From assembly GCF_014174515.1 (NCBI RefSeq), contig NZ_JACJUG010000003.1, positions 62,001 through 126,000 on the forward strand: a DNA stretch of 64,000 nt, read 5' to 3'. Below are positions 1-10,357 of this stretch, in pieces; positions within the stretch are counted from its first letter, which is position 1, and every line of letters begins with the position of its first letter. This stretch comes from Mitsuaria sp. WAJ17. GTDB lineage: Bacteria; Pseudomonadota; Gammaproteobacteria; Burkholderiales; Burkholderiaceae_C. A program made the translations under genes and the position numbers. A model generated the notes under the pieces. It did not search any database. It saw only the letters and a list, made by a program, of their open reading frames with translations, and was not told the origin of the DNA.

Positions 1-27
1 GCGGCGGCAAACCTGGCATTCGGCTGG

Positions 28-50
28 GTCTTTTCATCAGATGAAAAGAC
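28..50. repeat. perfect 10-bp inverted repeat with 3-base centre
   Basis: GTCTTTTCAT and ATGAAAAGAC flank CAG, giving a 23-bp perfect palindrome that is AT-rich against a GC-rich background. No T-run follows, so it does not look like an intrinsic terminator. It could be a regulator operator or the 3' end of the upstream transcript, whose gene lies outside the window. The symmetry is seen directly; the function is unknown. Confidence 0.5.
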
Positions 51-322
51 CTGCAGGGAAGGCGGGGGCAGGTACCCTGTGAAAACGAGGTTTGCACTCG
101 CTCACTTAAGCGGTCCAGGCGGGGATTGCGGTGCTTGTAGGATAGAATGGGCGTCATCTAACGTTTGTTTGAGCGTGCTGTCCGCATGAGTGGCGAGGTC
201 AGCCAAGCTGTCCCCAGGATGCTCACAGGAGCCTGTTGATAACTTGTGCATAAAAATCCTTGTTGGCGGGTCGCAACGGCCGGAAAGCCAATGACGGTGC
301 GGTTTCCAGGCGGGCGCTCGGC

Positions 323-399
323 TACAATGGAAGCCCAACAAGCAGTTGCCATACGTTTTTGTTGGAAGGCGCGTCACCGTTTCGACGTGCCTTTTTTTT
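323..399 (+). ncRNA. possible small RNA or attenuator upstream of lepA
   Basis: A TACAAT box (323-328) is followed by CCAACAA (335-341) pairing perfectly with TTGTTGG (359-365), and then directly by a terminator hairpin ending in a T-run. Two adjacent stems closed by a terminator suggest an RNA of about 65 nt starting near 335, or a premature-termination device in the lepA leader. No good -35 box is visible at the right distance. No Rfam family was recognised. Confidence 0.3.
366..399 (+). terminator. intrinsic terminator upstream of lepA
   Basis: AAGGCGCGTC (366-375) pairs with GACGTGCCTT (384-393) in a 10-bp stem with one G-U pair, followed by a run of T. It lies about 105 bases before the lepA start, so it ends either the small RNA candidate above or an upstream transcript. 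Farther on, GGCCTC-CGAA-GAGGCC (411-426) and CCACG/CGTGG (459-476) form two more short hairpins in the lepA leader. No gene was found in bases 1-503. Confidence 0.75.
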
Positions 400-503
400 A
401 TGTCCGGCACGGCCTCCGAAGAGGCCTTCACATCGCTGCGTGACATGAGCCCCTCAAGCCACGGCCTCGGTCGTGGCAACCGGTAAGTGACGCACGACAG
501 AGC

Positions 504-2312
<1,809 letters not shown>

Positions 2313-2323
2313 ATCACATCTAC

Positions 2324-3298
2324 ATGAGTGCACTGACCGGGATTCTGTTCGCGGCCCTGATCGTCTATGGCGGCGGTTGGTACGCAGGGCAATGGACGGG
2401 CAATTTTGCCCTGCTGCTGCTGATCCTCACCTCGGTGACCGGCCTGTACTGGCTCGCCGAGCGTTTCCATTTTCGCCCGGTCCGGGAAAAGGCCGCCGCG
2501 GACCTGGAAACCGCCGACCTCAAGCGTCGCGAGGCCCTGGCGGCCCAGGGCATCGCCCGCGTGGACGGTGACATCGTCTCGGCCAAGGAGGAGGTGCTGC
2601 GCCAGCCCTGGTGGCTGGACTGGACCGCCGGCCTGTTCCCGGTGATCCTCATCGTCTTTGTGCTGCGGTCCTTCCTGTTCGAGCCCTTCAAGATCCCCTC
2701 GGGCTCCATGGTGCCGACGCTGCTGGTGGGTGACCTCATCCTGGTCAACAAGTTCCATTACGGCATCCGACTGCCGGTGATCAACAAGAAGATCATCAGC
2801 AACCACGAGGTGCAGCGCGGCGACGTCATGGTCTTCCGCTACCCCGAAGACCCGCGCATGGACTTCATCAAGCGCGTGGTGGGCCTGCCGGGTGACGAGA
2901 TCAGCTACCGCAACCAGCATCTCTACCTCAACGGCAAGCTGGTGGACGTGAAGCCGGTGGACGCCTACTACGACGAAGACAGCATGCAGATGCGCAACCG
3001 CTTCGAGGAGAAGCTGGGGGAGAAGCCGCACAAGCTGCTGGTCGATATGAACCGCCAGCAGTTCTTCCACCCCGACCGCAAGGACGGCCCCTTCCCCTTC
3101 CAGGACCACTGCACCTATAACGCTGAGGGCTTGACTTGCAAGGTGCCGGCGGGACACTACTTTATGCTGGGGGACAACCGGGACAACTCCCGCGACTCGC
3201 GATTCTGGGGTTTCGTGCCAGACGAGAACATCGTCGGCAGGGCCTTTGCAGTCTGGATGAACTTCAGCAATCCCAAACGCATTGGATTCTTTGACTGA
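2324..3298 (+). CDS. lepB: signal peptidase I
   Basis: This 324-residue inner-membrane serine protease removes signal peptides from exported proteins. Two N-terminal membrane segments (about residues 5-45 and 100-118) enclose a cytoplasmic loop, as in E. coli LepB. The catalytic serine is S128 in the motif PSGSMVPTL, the general-base lysine is K183 in FIKRVVGLPGD, and the conserved box GDNRDNSRDSRFWGFVP lies near the C-terminus. The enzyme serves the many exported proteins of this window, including the PEP-CTERM protein and the envelope operon products. It sits between lepA and a DUF4845 gene, the usual neighbourhood. Confidence 0.98.
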   Translation: MSALTGILFAALIVYGGGWYAGQWTGNFALLLLILTSVTGLYWLAERFHFRPVREKAAADLETADLKRREALAAQGIARVDGDIVSAKEEVLRQPWWLDWTAGLFPVILIVFVLRSFLFEPFKIPSGSMVPTLLVGDLILVNKFHYGIRLPVINKKIISNHEVQRGDVMVFRYPEDPRMDFIKRVVGLPGDEISYRNQHLYLNGKLVDVKPVDAYYDEDSMQMRNRFEEKLGEKPHKLLVDMNRQQFFHPDRKDGPFPFQDHCTYNAEGLTCKVPAGHYFMLGDNRDNSRDSRFWGFVPDENIVGRAFAVWMNFSNPKRIGFFD

Positions 3299-3344
3299 GC
3301 CGTCCGTGGATACTGCGGGGCTTTCTGTTCAGCGAGGAGAGGCA

Positions 3345-3704
3345 ATGAGGCGTGCGCACCGTCATCAGTCCGGCATCAGCTTGATGGGTCTGCTGTTCTG
3401 GGCCGTGATCCTGTCCTTTACGGGCCTGGTCGCCGCCCGCACCATCCCGACCGTGATGGAGTTCTATACGATCCAGCATGCGGTGGACAAGATCGCCCGC
3501 GGCAACCCGGCCACCGTGCCTGTGGCACGGGCCGAGTTCGAGCGCGTCAAGCAGGTCGAGTACTCCATCACCAGCATTGGCGCTGAAGACCTGGTGATCA
3601 CCAAGGAAGACGACCGTGTCCGCATCAGCTTTGCCTACGACAAGCAGGTGGAGCTGTTCGGCCCGGTGTCCCTGCTGATCAAGTACGAGGGTCGGTCTCA
3701 CTGA
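3345..3704 (+). CDS. DUF4845 single-pass membrane protein
   Basis: This 119-residue protein starts at the ATG preceded by AGGAGAG; a longer reading frame reaching back into lepB has no comparable ribosome binding site. A short basic N-terminus is followed by one hydrophobic segment (about residues 10-32, GISLMGLLFWAVILSFTGLV) that resembles a type IV pilin-like or signal-anchor helix, and then by a small extracytoplasmic domain. The position between lepB and rnc is diagnostic for the DUF4845 family in Betaproteobacteria. Its biochemical function is not known; a link to envelope or secretion processes is only inferred from the neighbouring signal peptidase. Confidence 0.85.
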   Translation: MRRAHRHQSGISLMGLLFWAVILSFTGLVAARTIPTVMEFYTIQHAVDKIARGNPATVPVARAEFERVKQVEYSITSIGAEDLVITKEDDRVRISFAYDKQVELFGPVSLLIKYEGRSH

Positions 3705-3722
3705 GACACGGTTGCCAGCGTC

Positions 3723-4427
3723 ATGAGCCATCCCATGGATGCCCTGCAGTCGCGGCTGGGCTACCAATTCAAGGACAGCGGCCTGCTGCAGCGGGCCGTG
3801 ACCCATCGCAGCTTCGGCGCCGACCACAACGAGCGCCTTGAATTCCTCGGTGACGCGGTCCTGAGCCTGGCCGTCTCCAGCCTGCTCTACGAGCGCTATG
3901 CCGGCTCCGACGAGGGCGACCTCACCCGCATCCGCGCCCATCTGGTGCGCGAGGAAAGCCTGCACAAGCTGGCCCTGGGCCTGGACCTGCCCCAGGTGCT
4001 GCGCATGAGCGAGGGAGAGGCCCGGGGCGGCGGCGCGCAGCGCGCCTCCATCCTGGCCGACGCCACCGAGGCCATCATCGGCGCGGCTTTCGTGGACGGG
4101 GGCTATCCGGCCGCCCGCGAAATCGTGCGCCGCCTGCTGGGCGAGCTGATCAACACCTCGGCCAGCGATACCTGGGCCAAGGATGCCAAGACGGCGCTGC
4201 AGGAATGGCTGCAGGCGCGTCGCCTGGCGGTGCCCGCCTACCGCATCATCGAGACTCGCGGCCAGGCGCACAACCAGACCTTCGAGGTCGAGTGCGCCGT
4301 GCCCGCCCTGGGCCTGGCCAAGCAGGGCGAGGGCCGTTCGCGACGCGCCGCCGAACAAGATGCCGCCAAGCGTATGCTTGCGGAACTGGTGGCGCGCGAC
4401 AAGCCCGGGTCCGCGCTGTCCTCCTGA
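3723..4427 (+). CDS. rnc: ribonuclease III
   Basis: This 234-residue double-strand-specific endoribonuclease processes rRNA precursors and structured mRNAs. The signature [11 protein letters not shown] is at residues 37-47, with the metal-binding acidic residues E40 and D44; the second acidic pair lies in the segment [14 protein letters not shown]-terminal double-stranded RNA-binding domain begins near residue 155. The length is normal for the family. It lies 18 bases after the DUF4845 gene and before era, the conserved rnc-era pairing that links rRNA processing to 30S maturation. Confidence 0.98.
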   Translation: MSHPMDALQSRLGYQFKDSGLLQRAVTHRSFGADHNERLEFLGDAVLSLAVSSLLYERYAGSDEGDLTRIRAHLVREESLHKLALGLDLPQVLRMSEGEARGGGAQRASILADATEAIIGAAFVDGGYPAAREIVRRLLGELINTSASDTWAKDAKTALQEWLQARRLAVPAYRIIETRGQAHNQTFEVECAVPALGLAKQGEGRSRRAAEQDAAKRMLAELVARDKPGSALSS

Positions 4428-4557
4428 GGAGCGAGGGCATCCCAGTGCCGCCGTTCCCTGCCATGCCTCGCGGCATGGACCTTCTTTCGATCACCCTGCG
4501 CCACGATCTGGCGCCATCCACCTGCGCCACCGACCGGGCGCACCAGAGGTCACTGAC

Positions 4558-5466
4558 ATGAACGACACCGCGCCTGAGTCCGGGCTGCCGCAACGCTGCG
4601 GCCTCATCGCCATCGTGGGCCGGCCCAATGTGGGCAAGTCCACCTTGCTGAATGCCCTCGTGGGCCAGAAGGTCAGCATCACCTCGGACAAGGCCCAGAC
4701 CACGCGCCACCGCATCACCGGCGTGCGCACCCTGGAGGAGGCGCAGTTCGTGTTCGTGGACACGCCCGGCTTCCAGACCAAGCACAACGCCGCCCTGAAC
4801 CGCAATCTGAACCGCACGGTGCATGGCGTGCTGGGTGATGTGGATCTGGTGCTCTTCGTGGTCGAGGCCGGCCGTTTCGGCCTGGACGATGCCAAGGTGC
4901 TGGCCCTGCTGCCCGAGAACAAGCCCGTGGTGTTGATCGCCAACAAGCTGGACGCCGTGCACCGTCGCGCCGAGCTGGCGCCCTGGCTCAAGAGCATGGC
5001 CGAGCGCCGCAATTTCGCCGAGTTCGTGCCCTTGTCGGCCCGCAAGGAAGCCGACGTCACGCGCCTGTTCAAGATCCTCAAGCCCTACCTCCCCGAACAG
5101 GGCTGGTTCTATGACGAGGACGCGCTGACCGACCGCTCCGAGCGCTTCCTGGCCACCGAGATCATCCGCGAGAAGCTCTTCCGCCTGACCGGTGACGAAC
5201 TGCCCTACACCTCCACCGTCGTGATCGACAAATGGGAAGACGAGGGCGAACTGCGCCGCATCTCGGCCTCCATCGTCGTGGAGCGCGATGCGCACAAGGG
5301 CATGATCATCGGCCAGGGGGGGGAGCGCCTGAAGCGCATCGGCTCCGAGGCCCGCCAGGAGCTGGAGCACTTGATGGACGGCCGCGTCTTCCTGGAACTG
5401 TGGGTCAAGGTCCGCTCCGGCTGGGCGGACAACGAAGAGCACCTGCGCACCTATGGCTACGAGTGA
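4558..5466 (+). CDS. era: GTPase Era, 30S ribosome assembly factor
   Basis: This 302-residue protein carries the G1 loop GRPNVGKS at residues 21-28, the G3 motif DTPG, the G4 motif NKLD, and a C-terminal KH domain with the GxxG-type loop [10 protein letters not shown] that binds the 3' end of 16S rRNA. The reading frame is open upstream into rnc, but the ATG at 4558 gives the normal Era length and N-terminus. About 130 bases separate it from rnc, longer than usual, with no clear promoter or hairpin seen. It functions with RNase III and other assembly factors in small-subunit maturation. Confidence 0.97.
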   Translation: MNDTAPESGLPQRCGLIAIVGRPNVGKSTLLNALVGQKVSITSDKAQTTRHRITGVRTLEEAQFVFVDTPGFQTKHNAALNRNLNRTVHGVLGDVDLVLFVVEAGRFGLDDAKVLALLPENKPVVLIANKLDAVHRRAELAPWLKSMAERRNFAEFVPLSARKEADVTRLFKILKPYLPEQGWFYDEDALTDRSERFLATEIIREKLFRLTGDELPYTSTVVIDKWEDEGELRRISASIVVERDAHKGMIIGQGGERLKRIGSEARQELEHLMDGRVFLELWVKVRSGWADNEEHLRTYGYE

Positions 5467-5485
5467 GTGGCCGCAGCGGCCCTGA

Positions 5486-6265
5486 ATGGTCACCCGCGCC
5501 CCTCGACTGCCCAGCACGCAGCCGGCCTTCGTGCTGCACCACTACGACTGGAGCGAGACCAGTCTCATCCTCGACCTCTTCACCCGAGAGCAGGGCCGCC
5601 TTGCCGTGGTCGCCAAGGGGGCGAAGCGGCCATATTCGCAGCTGCGATCGGTGCTGCTGCCTTTCCAGCGCCTGCAGGTGGGCCTCAGCAAGCCCTCGCG
5701 CGACGAGCGCAGCGAGGCCGAGGTCCAGACCCTGCGCAGCGCCGAATGGTCCGGCGGCCACACCCTGCCCAGCGGTGCGGCCCTGTTCGCCGGCTACTAC
5801 CTCAACGAACTGCTGCTGAAGCTGCTGGCCCGGCAGGACCCCCATCCCCGCCTCTTCGATGCCTACGCGGCCACACTCCCGCTGCTGCGCGAGGACGAGG
5901 ACCAGCGCAGCCAGACCGCCTTGCGCGCCTTCGAGCTGCGCCTGCTGGCTGACCTGGGCCTGCTGCCCGACCTCAGCGTGGTCAGCCAGACCCAGCGTCC
6001 GCTGGAGCCAGAGCGGTTCTACATGCTGAGCCCCGAGATGGGTGTCTGCTCCCTGAGCCATGAAGCGCCTGCCTTCGGCGCGATGCAGCTGGTGCAACTC
6101 CAGGCCGCCTTGCTGCATGGTTCGCAGGCCGCCCTGCAGCAGGCCTGCGCCGACTGCCTGCCTTCGCTCAGGGCCAGCCTGCGCGGCCTGCTTCACTATC
6201 ATTTGGGCCACAAGCCGCTGCGCACGCGCACGGTCATGCTGGATCTGCAAAAACTGCTGGACTGA
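5486..6265 (+). CDS. recO: DNA repair protein RecO
   Basis: This 259-residue protein begins with an OB-fold region whose typical features are visible (AFVLHHYDWSETSLILDLFTRE, then GRLAVVAKGAKRP), followed by a helical C-terminal domain. RecO acts with RecR to load RecA on SSB-coated single-stranded DNA in gap repair. The zinc-binding cysteines present in some RecO proteins are not clearly conserved here, which is common in Betaproteobacteria. It follows era by 19 bases and precedes pdxJ by 4, the standard order. Confidence 0.95.
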   Translation: MVTRAPRLPSTQPAFVLHHYDWSETSLILDLFTREQGRLAVVAKGAKRPYSQLRSVLLPFQRLQVGLSKPSRDERSEAEVQTLRSAEWSGGHTLPSGAALFAGYYLNELLLKLLARQDPHPRLFDAYAATLPLLREDEDQRSQTALRAFELRLLADLGLLPDLSVVSQTQRPLEPERFYMLSPEMGVCSLSHEAPAFGAMQLVQLQAALLHGSQAALQQACADCLPSLRASLRGLLHYHLGHKPLRTRTVMLDLQKLLD

Positions 6266-6269
6266 TGCC

Positions 6270-7052
6270 ATGAATCCCCTGGTCGCTCCCGAAGCCCAGC
6301 GCCGCGAAGGCCGCTGCGCGCTGTCCGTCAATGTCAACAAGGTCGCGCTGCTGCGCAACACCCGGCACCTGGGGATCCCCAGCGTGACCCGCGCCGCCGA
6401 GCTGTGCCTGCTGGCCGGTGCCCAGGGCATCACCGTGCACCCCCGGCCCGATGGCCGCCACATCCGCTCCGAGGACGTCCATGAGCTGGCCGCGCTGATG
6501 AAGGGCTGGCCCCAGGCCGAGTACAACATTGAGGGCAACCCGACGCAGAACCTGATGGACTTCGTGCGTCAGCTGCGCCCGCACCAGGTCACTTTCGTGC
6601 CCGATGCCGAAGACCAGTTCACCTCTGACCACGGCTGGAGCCTGCCGGCCGACATGGACCGTCTGCGCCCGCTGATCGAGGAATGCAAGGCCCTGGGCGT
6701 GCGCGTGAGCCTCTTCATGGATCCGGTCCCGGCGGCCATGACCCATGTCGCGGCGCTTGGTGCTGACCGCATCGAGCTCTACACCGAGACCTTCGCAAGT
6801 GCCTTCGGCACGCCGCGCGAGGCCGAGGTGTTGGCGGGCTTCACCGCCACGGCCGAGGCCGCGCTGGCCCTGGGGCTGGGCATCAATGCCGGCCATGACC
6901 TCAACCGCCCCAACCTGAGCACCTTCCTCAAGGCCGTGCCGGGCGTGCTGGAGGTCTCCATCGGACATGCCCTGATCGCCGATGCCCTGGAACTGGGCTA
7001 CGCCGAGACCGTGCGCGACTACCAGCGCAGCATCCAGCGCGCCTATGCCTGA
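6270..7052 (+). CDS. pdxJ: pyridoxine 5'-phosphate synthase
   Basis: This 260-residue TIM-barrel enzyme condenses 1-deoxy-D-xylulose 5-phosphate with 3-amino-1-hydroxyacetone 1-phosphate in the DXP-dependent vitamin B6 pathway. Family hallmarks are SVNVNKVALLRNTRH near the N-terminus, GITVHPRPDGRHI, and NIEGNPT in the middle. The reading frame is open far upstream inside recO; the ATG 4 bases after the recO stop gives the usual PdxJ start. The C-terminus overlaps the next gene by 8 bases, which suggests translational coupling. Confidence 0.97.
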   Translation: MNPLVAPEAQRREGRCALSVNVNKVALLRNTRHLGIPSVTRAAELCLLAGAQGITVHPRPDGRHIRSEDVHELAALMKGWPQAEYNIEGNPTQNLMDFVRQLRPHQVTFVPDAEDQFTSDHGWSLPADMDRLRPLIEECKALGVRVSLFMDPVPAAMTHVAALGADRIELYTETFASAFGTPREAEVLAGFTATAEAALALGLGINAGHDLNRPNLSTFLKAVPGVLEVSIGHALIADALELGYAETVRDYQRSIQRAYA

Positions 7053-7569
7053 GCTCCGCGAGGCGAGGGCGCAGGACCTGCCGGCGCTGTCGCAGCTGAT
7101 CAGCTGGGTCTGGCTGCAGACCTATGCAGACCAGGGCGTGCGGCCGGCCTTTGCCGGGCACCTCCAGGACACCTTCAGTCCCGTGGCCCTGCAAGCCTGG
7201 CTGCAGGCGGGCCACCGCTGCTGGCTGGTCGAGGACGCAGGCCATCTGCAAGGCATGATCCACGTGAGCCTGGACAGCTGCTGTCCCGTGGCGTGGCAGG
7301 ACGGGCCGGAGGCCGAGGTGAGCGAGCTGTACGTCGTGCCGCCGCTGAGCCGCCATGGCCTGGGCCGGGCCCTGCTGGCGCATGCTCGCGAGCAACTGCC
7401 GGACCGGGCGCTGTGGCTGAGCGTCTGGGCCCCCAACGAGCGGGCCATCGCCTTCTACGAGCGCGAGCAGGGCCGCCGCCTGGGCGAAACCTGGTTCGAG
7501 CTCGATCGGCAGCGGCATCTCAACTGGATCTACGGGTGGCTGGCGCAAGCCGCTGACAGGGGAGCTTGA
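7045..7569 (+). CDS. GNAT-family N-acetyltransferase
   Basis: This 174-residue protein has the GNAT core: a central beta segment [19 protein letters not shown] containing the R/Q-x-x-G-x-G/A-like acetyl-CoA loop (RHGLGRA), followed by a motif B segment LWVWAP-like ([15 protein letters not shown]) typical of the superfamily. The substrate cannot be told from sequence; it may acetylate an amino group of a protein or a small molecule. The start overlaps the pdxJ stop by 8 bases and the gene ends just before acpS, so it is embedded in the housekeeping operon. That position is not universal and could be a lineage-specific insertion. Confidence 0.85.
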   Translation: MPELREARAQDLPALSQLISWVWLQTYADQGVRPAFAGHLQDTFSPVALQAWLQAGHRCWLVEDAGHLQGMIHVSLDSCCPVAWQDGPEAEVSELYVVPPLSRHGLGRALLAHAREQLPDRALWLSVWAPNERAIAFYEREQGRRLGETWFELDRQRHLNWIYGWLAQAADRGA

Positions 7570-7571
7570 AG

Positions 7572-7991
7572 ATGATCTATGGCATCGGCACCGACGTCTG
7601 CGACATTCGCCGCATCGCCGACACCCTGCAGCGCCGCGGCCCGCGCTTCGCCGAGAAGGTGCTGGGGCCGCATGAGATCGAGGTCTTCCGCGATCGCAGC
7701 GCGCGCGTGGAGGCCCGCGGCGTCGCCTACCTGGCCACCCGCTTCTCCGCCAAGGAGGCCTTCTCCAAGGCCATAGGCTTGGGGCTGCGCATGCCCATGA
7801 ACTGGCGGGACTGCGAGATCGTCAAGGCCCCCAGCGGCAAGCCCGAGATCCGCCTGCATGGCGCGCTCAAGGCCTGGTTCGAGGCGCGCAGCCTGCAGGC
7901 CCATGTCAGCGTCAGCGACGAGACGGACTACGCGACCTCCTTCGTGGTCGTCGAGACCCTCCCCGAGTCCCCCTCAACTTCCAGGACCTGA
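7572..7991 (+). CDS. acpS: holo-[acyl-carrier-protein] synthase
   Basis: This 139-residue enzyme transfers 4'-phosphopantetheine from CoA to the serine of acyl carrier protein, activating it for fatty acid synthesis. The N-terminal motif [14 protein letters not shown] contains the magnesium-binding aspartate, and [13 protein letters not shown] contains the catalytic glutamate and lysine. The ATG at 7572 is preferred over an in-frame TTG two codons earlier, because GGGGAG lies seven bases before it. It directly follows the GNAT gene and precedes nagZ by 4 bases. Confidence 0.96.
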   Translation: MIYGIGTDVCDIRRIADTLQRRGPRFAEKVLGPHEIEVFRDRSARVEARGVAYLATRFSAKEAFSKAIGLGLRMPMNWRDCEIVKAPSGKPEIRLHGALKAWFEARSLQAHVSVSDETDYATSFVVVETLPESPSTSRT

Positions 7992-7995
7992 ACCG

Positions 7996-9066
7996 ATGGA
8001 CATGCTGCACCACGCCCCCTTGATGCTGGACATCGCCGGCACCACCCTCAGCCCGCATGAGCGCGAGCGACTGAGCCATCCCCTGGTGGGCGGGCTCATC
8101 CTCTTCGCCCGCAATTTCGAGAGCCGTTCGCAGCTGACGGCACTGTGCGGTGAACTCAAGTCCCAGCGGCCCGACCTGCTTATCACCGTGGACCAGGAAG
8201 GCGGCCGCGTGCAGCGATTGCGCAGTGACGGCTTCACGCCGTTGCCGGCCATGCGCGCGCTGGGCGAGCTGTGGATGAGCGATGCCATGCGTGCCACCCA
8301 GGTCGCCACCGCCCTGGGCTATGTGATGGCCATGGAACTGCGCGCCTGTGGCGTGGACCTCAGCTTTGCACCGGTGCTGGATCTGGATCATGGCGAGAGT
8401 TCGGTGATCGGCGACCGCAGCTTCCATCGTGATCCGCGCGTGGTGGCGATGCTGGCCAAGAGCGTGGCCCAGGGCCAGCTCATCGCCGGCATGGGCGCCT
8501 GCGGCAAGCACTTCCCCGGCCATGGCTTCGTGAAGGCCGATTCGCATGTGGATGTGCCGGTGGACAAGCGCAGCCTCAAGGCCATCCTGGCCGAGGATGC
8601 CAAGCCCTACGAATGGCTGCACCTGAGCCTGGCGGCGGTGATGCCGGCCCATGTGATCTATCCCAGGGTCGATGCGCGGCCGGCAGGCTTCTCCTCGCGC
8701 TGGCTGCAGGAGATCCTGCGCGAGCGCCTGGGCTTTGCCGGCCTGATCTTCAGCGACGACCTGGGCATGCGCGGCGCGCGCGTGCTGGAGGGCCGTGAGA
8801 TCGGCTTCTCCGAGGCCGTCATCACGGCCCTGCACGCGGGCTGTGACATCGCCCTGCTGTGCAACCAGTCGATGGAGGAGGGCGGCCGCGTGCTGGACGA
8901 GGTGCTGCAGTCCCTGGAGGACGCCGCGCTGCAGGGCCGCTGGCAGCCCAGCCTGGAGAGCGAGGGCCGGCGGCAGCGCCTGCTGTCTCAGCAGGCCCCA
9001 CTCAGCTGGGACGAGTTGATGCATGAGCCGGGCTATCACCTGGCCTTGCAGCAGTTGAACTTCTAG
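7996..9066 (+). CDS. nagZ: beta-N-acetylhexosaminidase (GH3), peptidoglycan recycling
   Basis: This 356-residue cytoplasmic enzyme removes N-acetylglucosamine from muropeptides during cell-wall recycling. GH3 NagZ features are visible in order: ITVDQEGGRVQRL, KHFPGHGFVKADSHVDVP (the flexible loop with the catalytic Asp-His dyad) and FSDDLGM (the nucleophile aspartate). The length fits the single-domain NagZ class. The start chosen is the ATG just after the acpS stop; the upstream open frame is acpS in another frame. It is the last gene of the housekeeping run and converges with the minus-strand gene that ends at 9121. Confidence 0.96.
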   Translation: MDMLHHAPLMLDIAGTTLSPHERERLSHPLVGGLILFARNFESRSQLTALCGELKSQRPDLLITVDQEGGRVQRLRSDGFTPLPAMRALGELWMSDAMRATQVATALGYVMAMELRACGVDLSFAPVLDLDHGESSVIGDRSFHRDPRVVAMLAKSVAQGQLIAGMGACGKHFPGHGFVKADSHVDVPVDKRSLKAILAEDAKPYEWLHLSLAAVMPAHVIYPRVDARPAGFSSRWLQEILRERLGFAGLIFSDDLGMRGARVLEGREIGFSEAVITALHAGCDIALLCNQSMEEGGRVLDEVLQSLEDAALQGRWQPSLESEGRRQRLLSQQAPLSWDELMHEPGYHLALQQLNF

Positions 9067-9120
9067 GCCTTGCCTTCCTGGGCTGCAGGGTGTTCTCCAC
9101 TTGCCGGCCTCTCCTCGCAC

Positions 9121-10122
9121 TCAGTGCGTGGCGCCAACCTTGGCTGCCTTGCCCTTGCCCTTGGCAGCAGACAGGGACTTGCCGTCAGAGTCGATCTGCA
9201 TCCGCAAGTTCATCTGGATGGCGTGGCCCTGGGGGAGGGGCATCTGCAGGGCCATGGTCATGTCCAGGTCGTTGTGCAGCTGCAGGCGGTCAGCCAGGCG
9301 CAGCTGCATGTGACCCGTGCCGCCGCCGCCGATCACCATCTGCTGCGAGGTGGGCGTCGCCGGCGCGGCGCCTTCAGGGGCGCTGGCGGGTGCGGCCGGC
9401 ATGGGCAGGTCCAGCTTGAGGTCCAGCGTGGCCTTGACGTCGAAGAAGGCCACGCCAGCCTCCACCTTGGCCAGTGTGTAGCTCGCCATCACCTTGCCGA
9501 CATTGCTGCCCGCCGGCAGGTTGGGGAGGGGTAGGTTCAGCTCCAGCGGCATGTCCACCGACTCGCCCACGCGCAGCGTGGCGCCATTCATCTTGGCCAG
9601 GGCGTCGAAGGTCTTGCGGAAGAGGCCTTCGAGCATGTCCGGTGGCAGCTGCGCCGCGCCTTCGCCAGAGAGGCGGATGTTCTCGTAGCGCCCGTCCACG
9701 ATGATCGCGCTGAACTGCATCGCCGGCATGCCGCGCTGGGGGACGCCGGGCACCAGATCCCCATCGCCCGTGCGCATGTCCATCGTGCCCCGCTCGATGC
9801 GGGCGGTCAGCGGGACGTGCCCCTTGGCGTCGGCCTTGCCCGTCTGCAGGACCTGGCGCATCTGCATGCTCATGGTCAGCGGCATCTTGACCGCGCCGAG
9901 CTTGGCGCTGAGCTGCTGCACCTCCCCCTCGCTGGCGCCGTCGCGGGCCTTGAACTTCATGTCCGTGATCGCCTTGAAGCGGAAGTCCTGCTGCTGCCAG
10001 GTATTGGGCAGCGGGATCAGGTTCAACGTGATGGGGGTGTCGTCAGCGCGGGCCAGGGCCGGCAACAGCGCGAGGGCGAGACAGGCCAGCGGCACGAGCC
10101 GGCGCAGCGGGGTCTTGGACAT
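9121..10122 (-). CDS. exported protein of unknown function
   Basis: I do not recognise this 333-residue protein. The start has a very strong ribosome binding site (AAGAGGAGGAAACCC before ATG). A Sec signal peptide covers about residues 1-26, with a hydrophobic core and a cleavage site near ALARA-DD. The mature part is rich in beta-type alternation and methionine, and it contains repeated LPLPNLP- and DLPMPAA-like turns, plus an Ala/Pro linker near residue 275. The tail is Lys/Gly/Ala-rich. It is probably periplasmic. It stands alone between nagZ (convergent) and the terminator of the POT transporter gene, so it probably has its own promoter. Confidence 0.75.
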   Translation of the reverse strand: MSKTPLRRLVPLACLALALLPALARADDTPITLNLIPLPNTWQQQDFRFKAITDMKFKARDGASEGEVQQLSAKLGAVKMPLTMSMQMRQVLQTGKADAKGHVPLTARIERGTMDMRTGDGDLVPGVPQRGMPAMQFSAIIVDGRYENIRLSGEGAAQLPPDMLEGLFRKTFDALAKMNGATLRVGESVDMPLELNLPLPNLPAGSNVGKVMASYTLAKVEAGVAFFDVKATLDLKLDLPMPAAPASAPEGAAPATPTSQQMVIGGGGTGHMQLRLADRLQLHNDLDMTMALQMPLPQGHAIQMNLRMQIDSDGKSLSAAKGKGKAAKVGATH

Positions 10123-10300
10123 GGGTTTCCTCCTCTTGGATGGGTGATGGGGTGGTGGCCCCGTTTCTTGCGGCCGGATCTTAGGGGCACGGCCGCGGAC
10201 CATGCGCCTCCATCGCCTCCCCCAGAGGAGGTGGGTGGCCCTTATGCCTTCCTGTCGCGCGGGCGGCTAGCGCCGTGAATCCTGCTGCGGCCCGGGCGTG

Positions 10301-10338
10301 AAAAAGCCGACCGGCTCCCCAGGGGCGCCAGTCGGCTT
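10301..10338 (-). terminator. intrinsic terminator of the POT transporter gene
   Basis: Read on the minus strand, AAGCCGACt pairs with GGTCGGCTT around a GC-rich loop and is followed by TTTTTC. It begins about 20 bases after the stop codon of the transporter gene ending at 10358. Confidence 0.75.
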
Positions 10339-10357
10339 CAGAGGGGGCGATGCCGTC

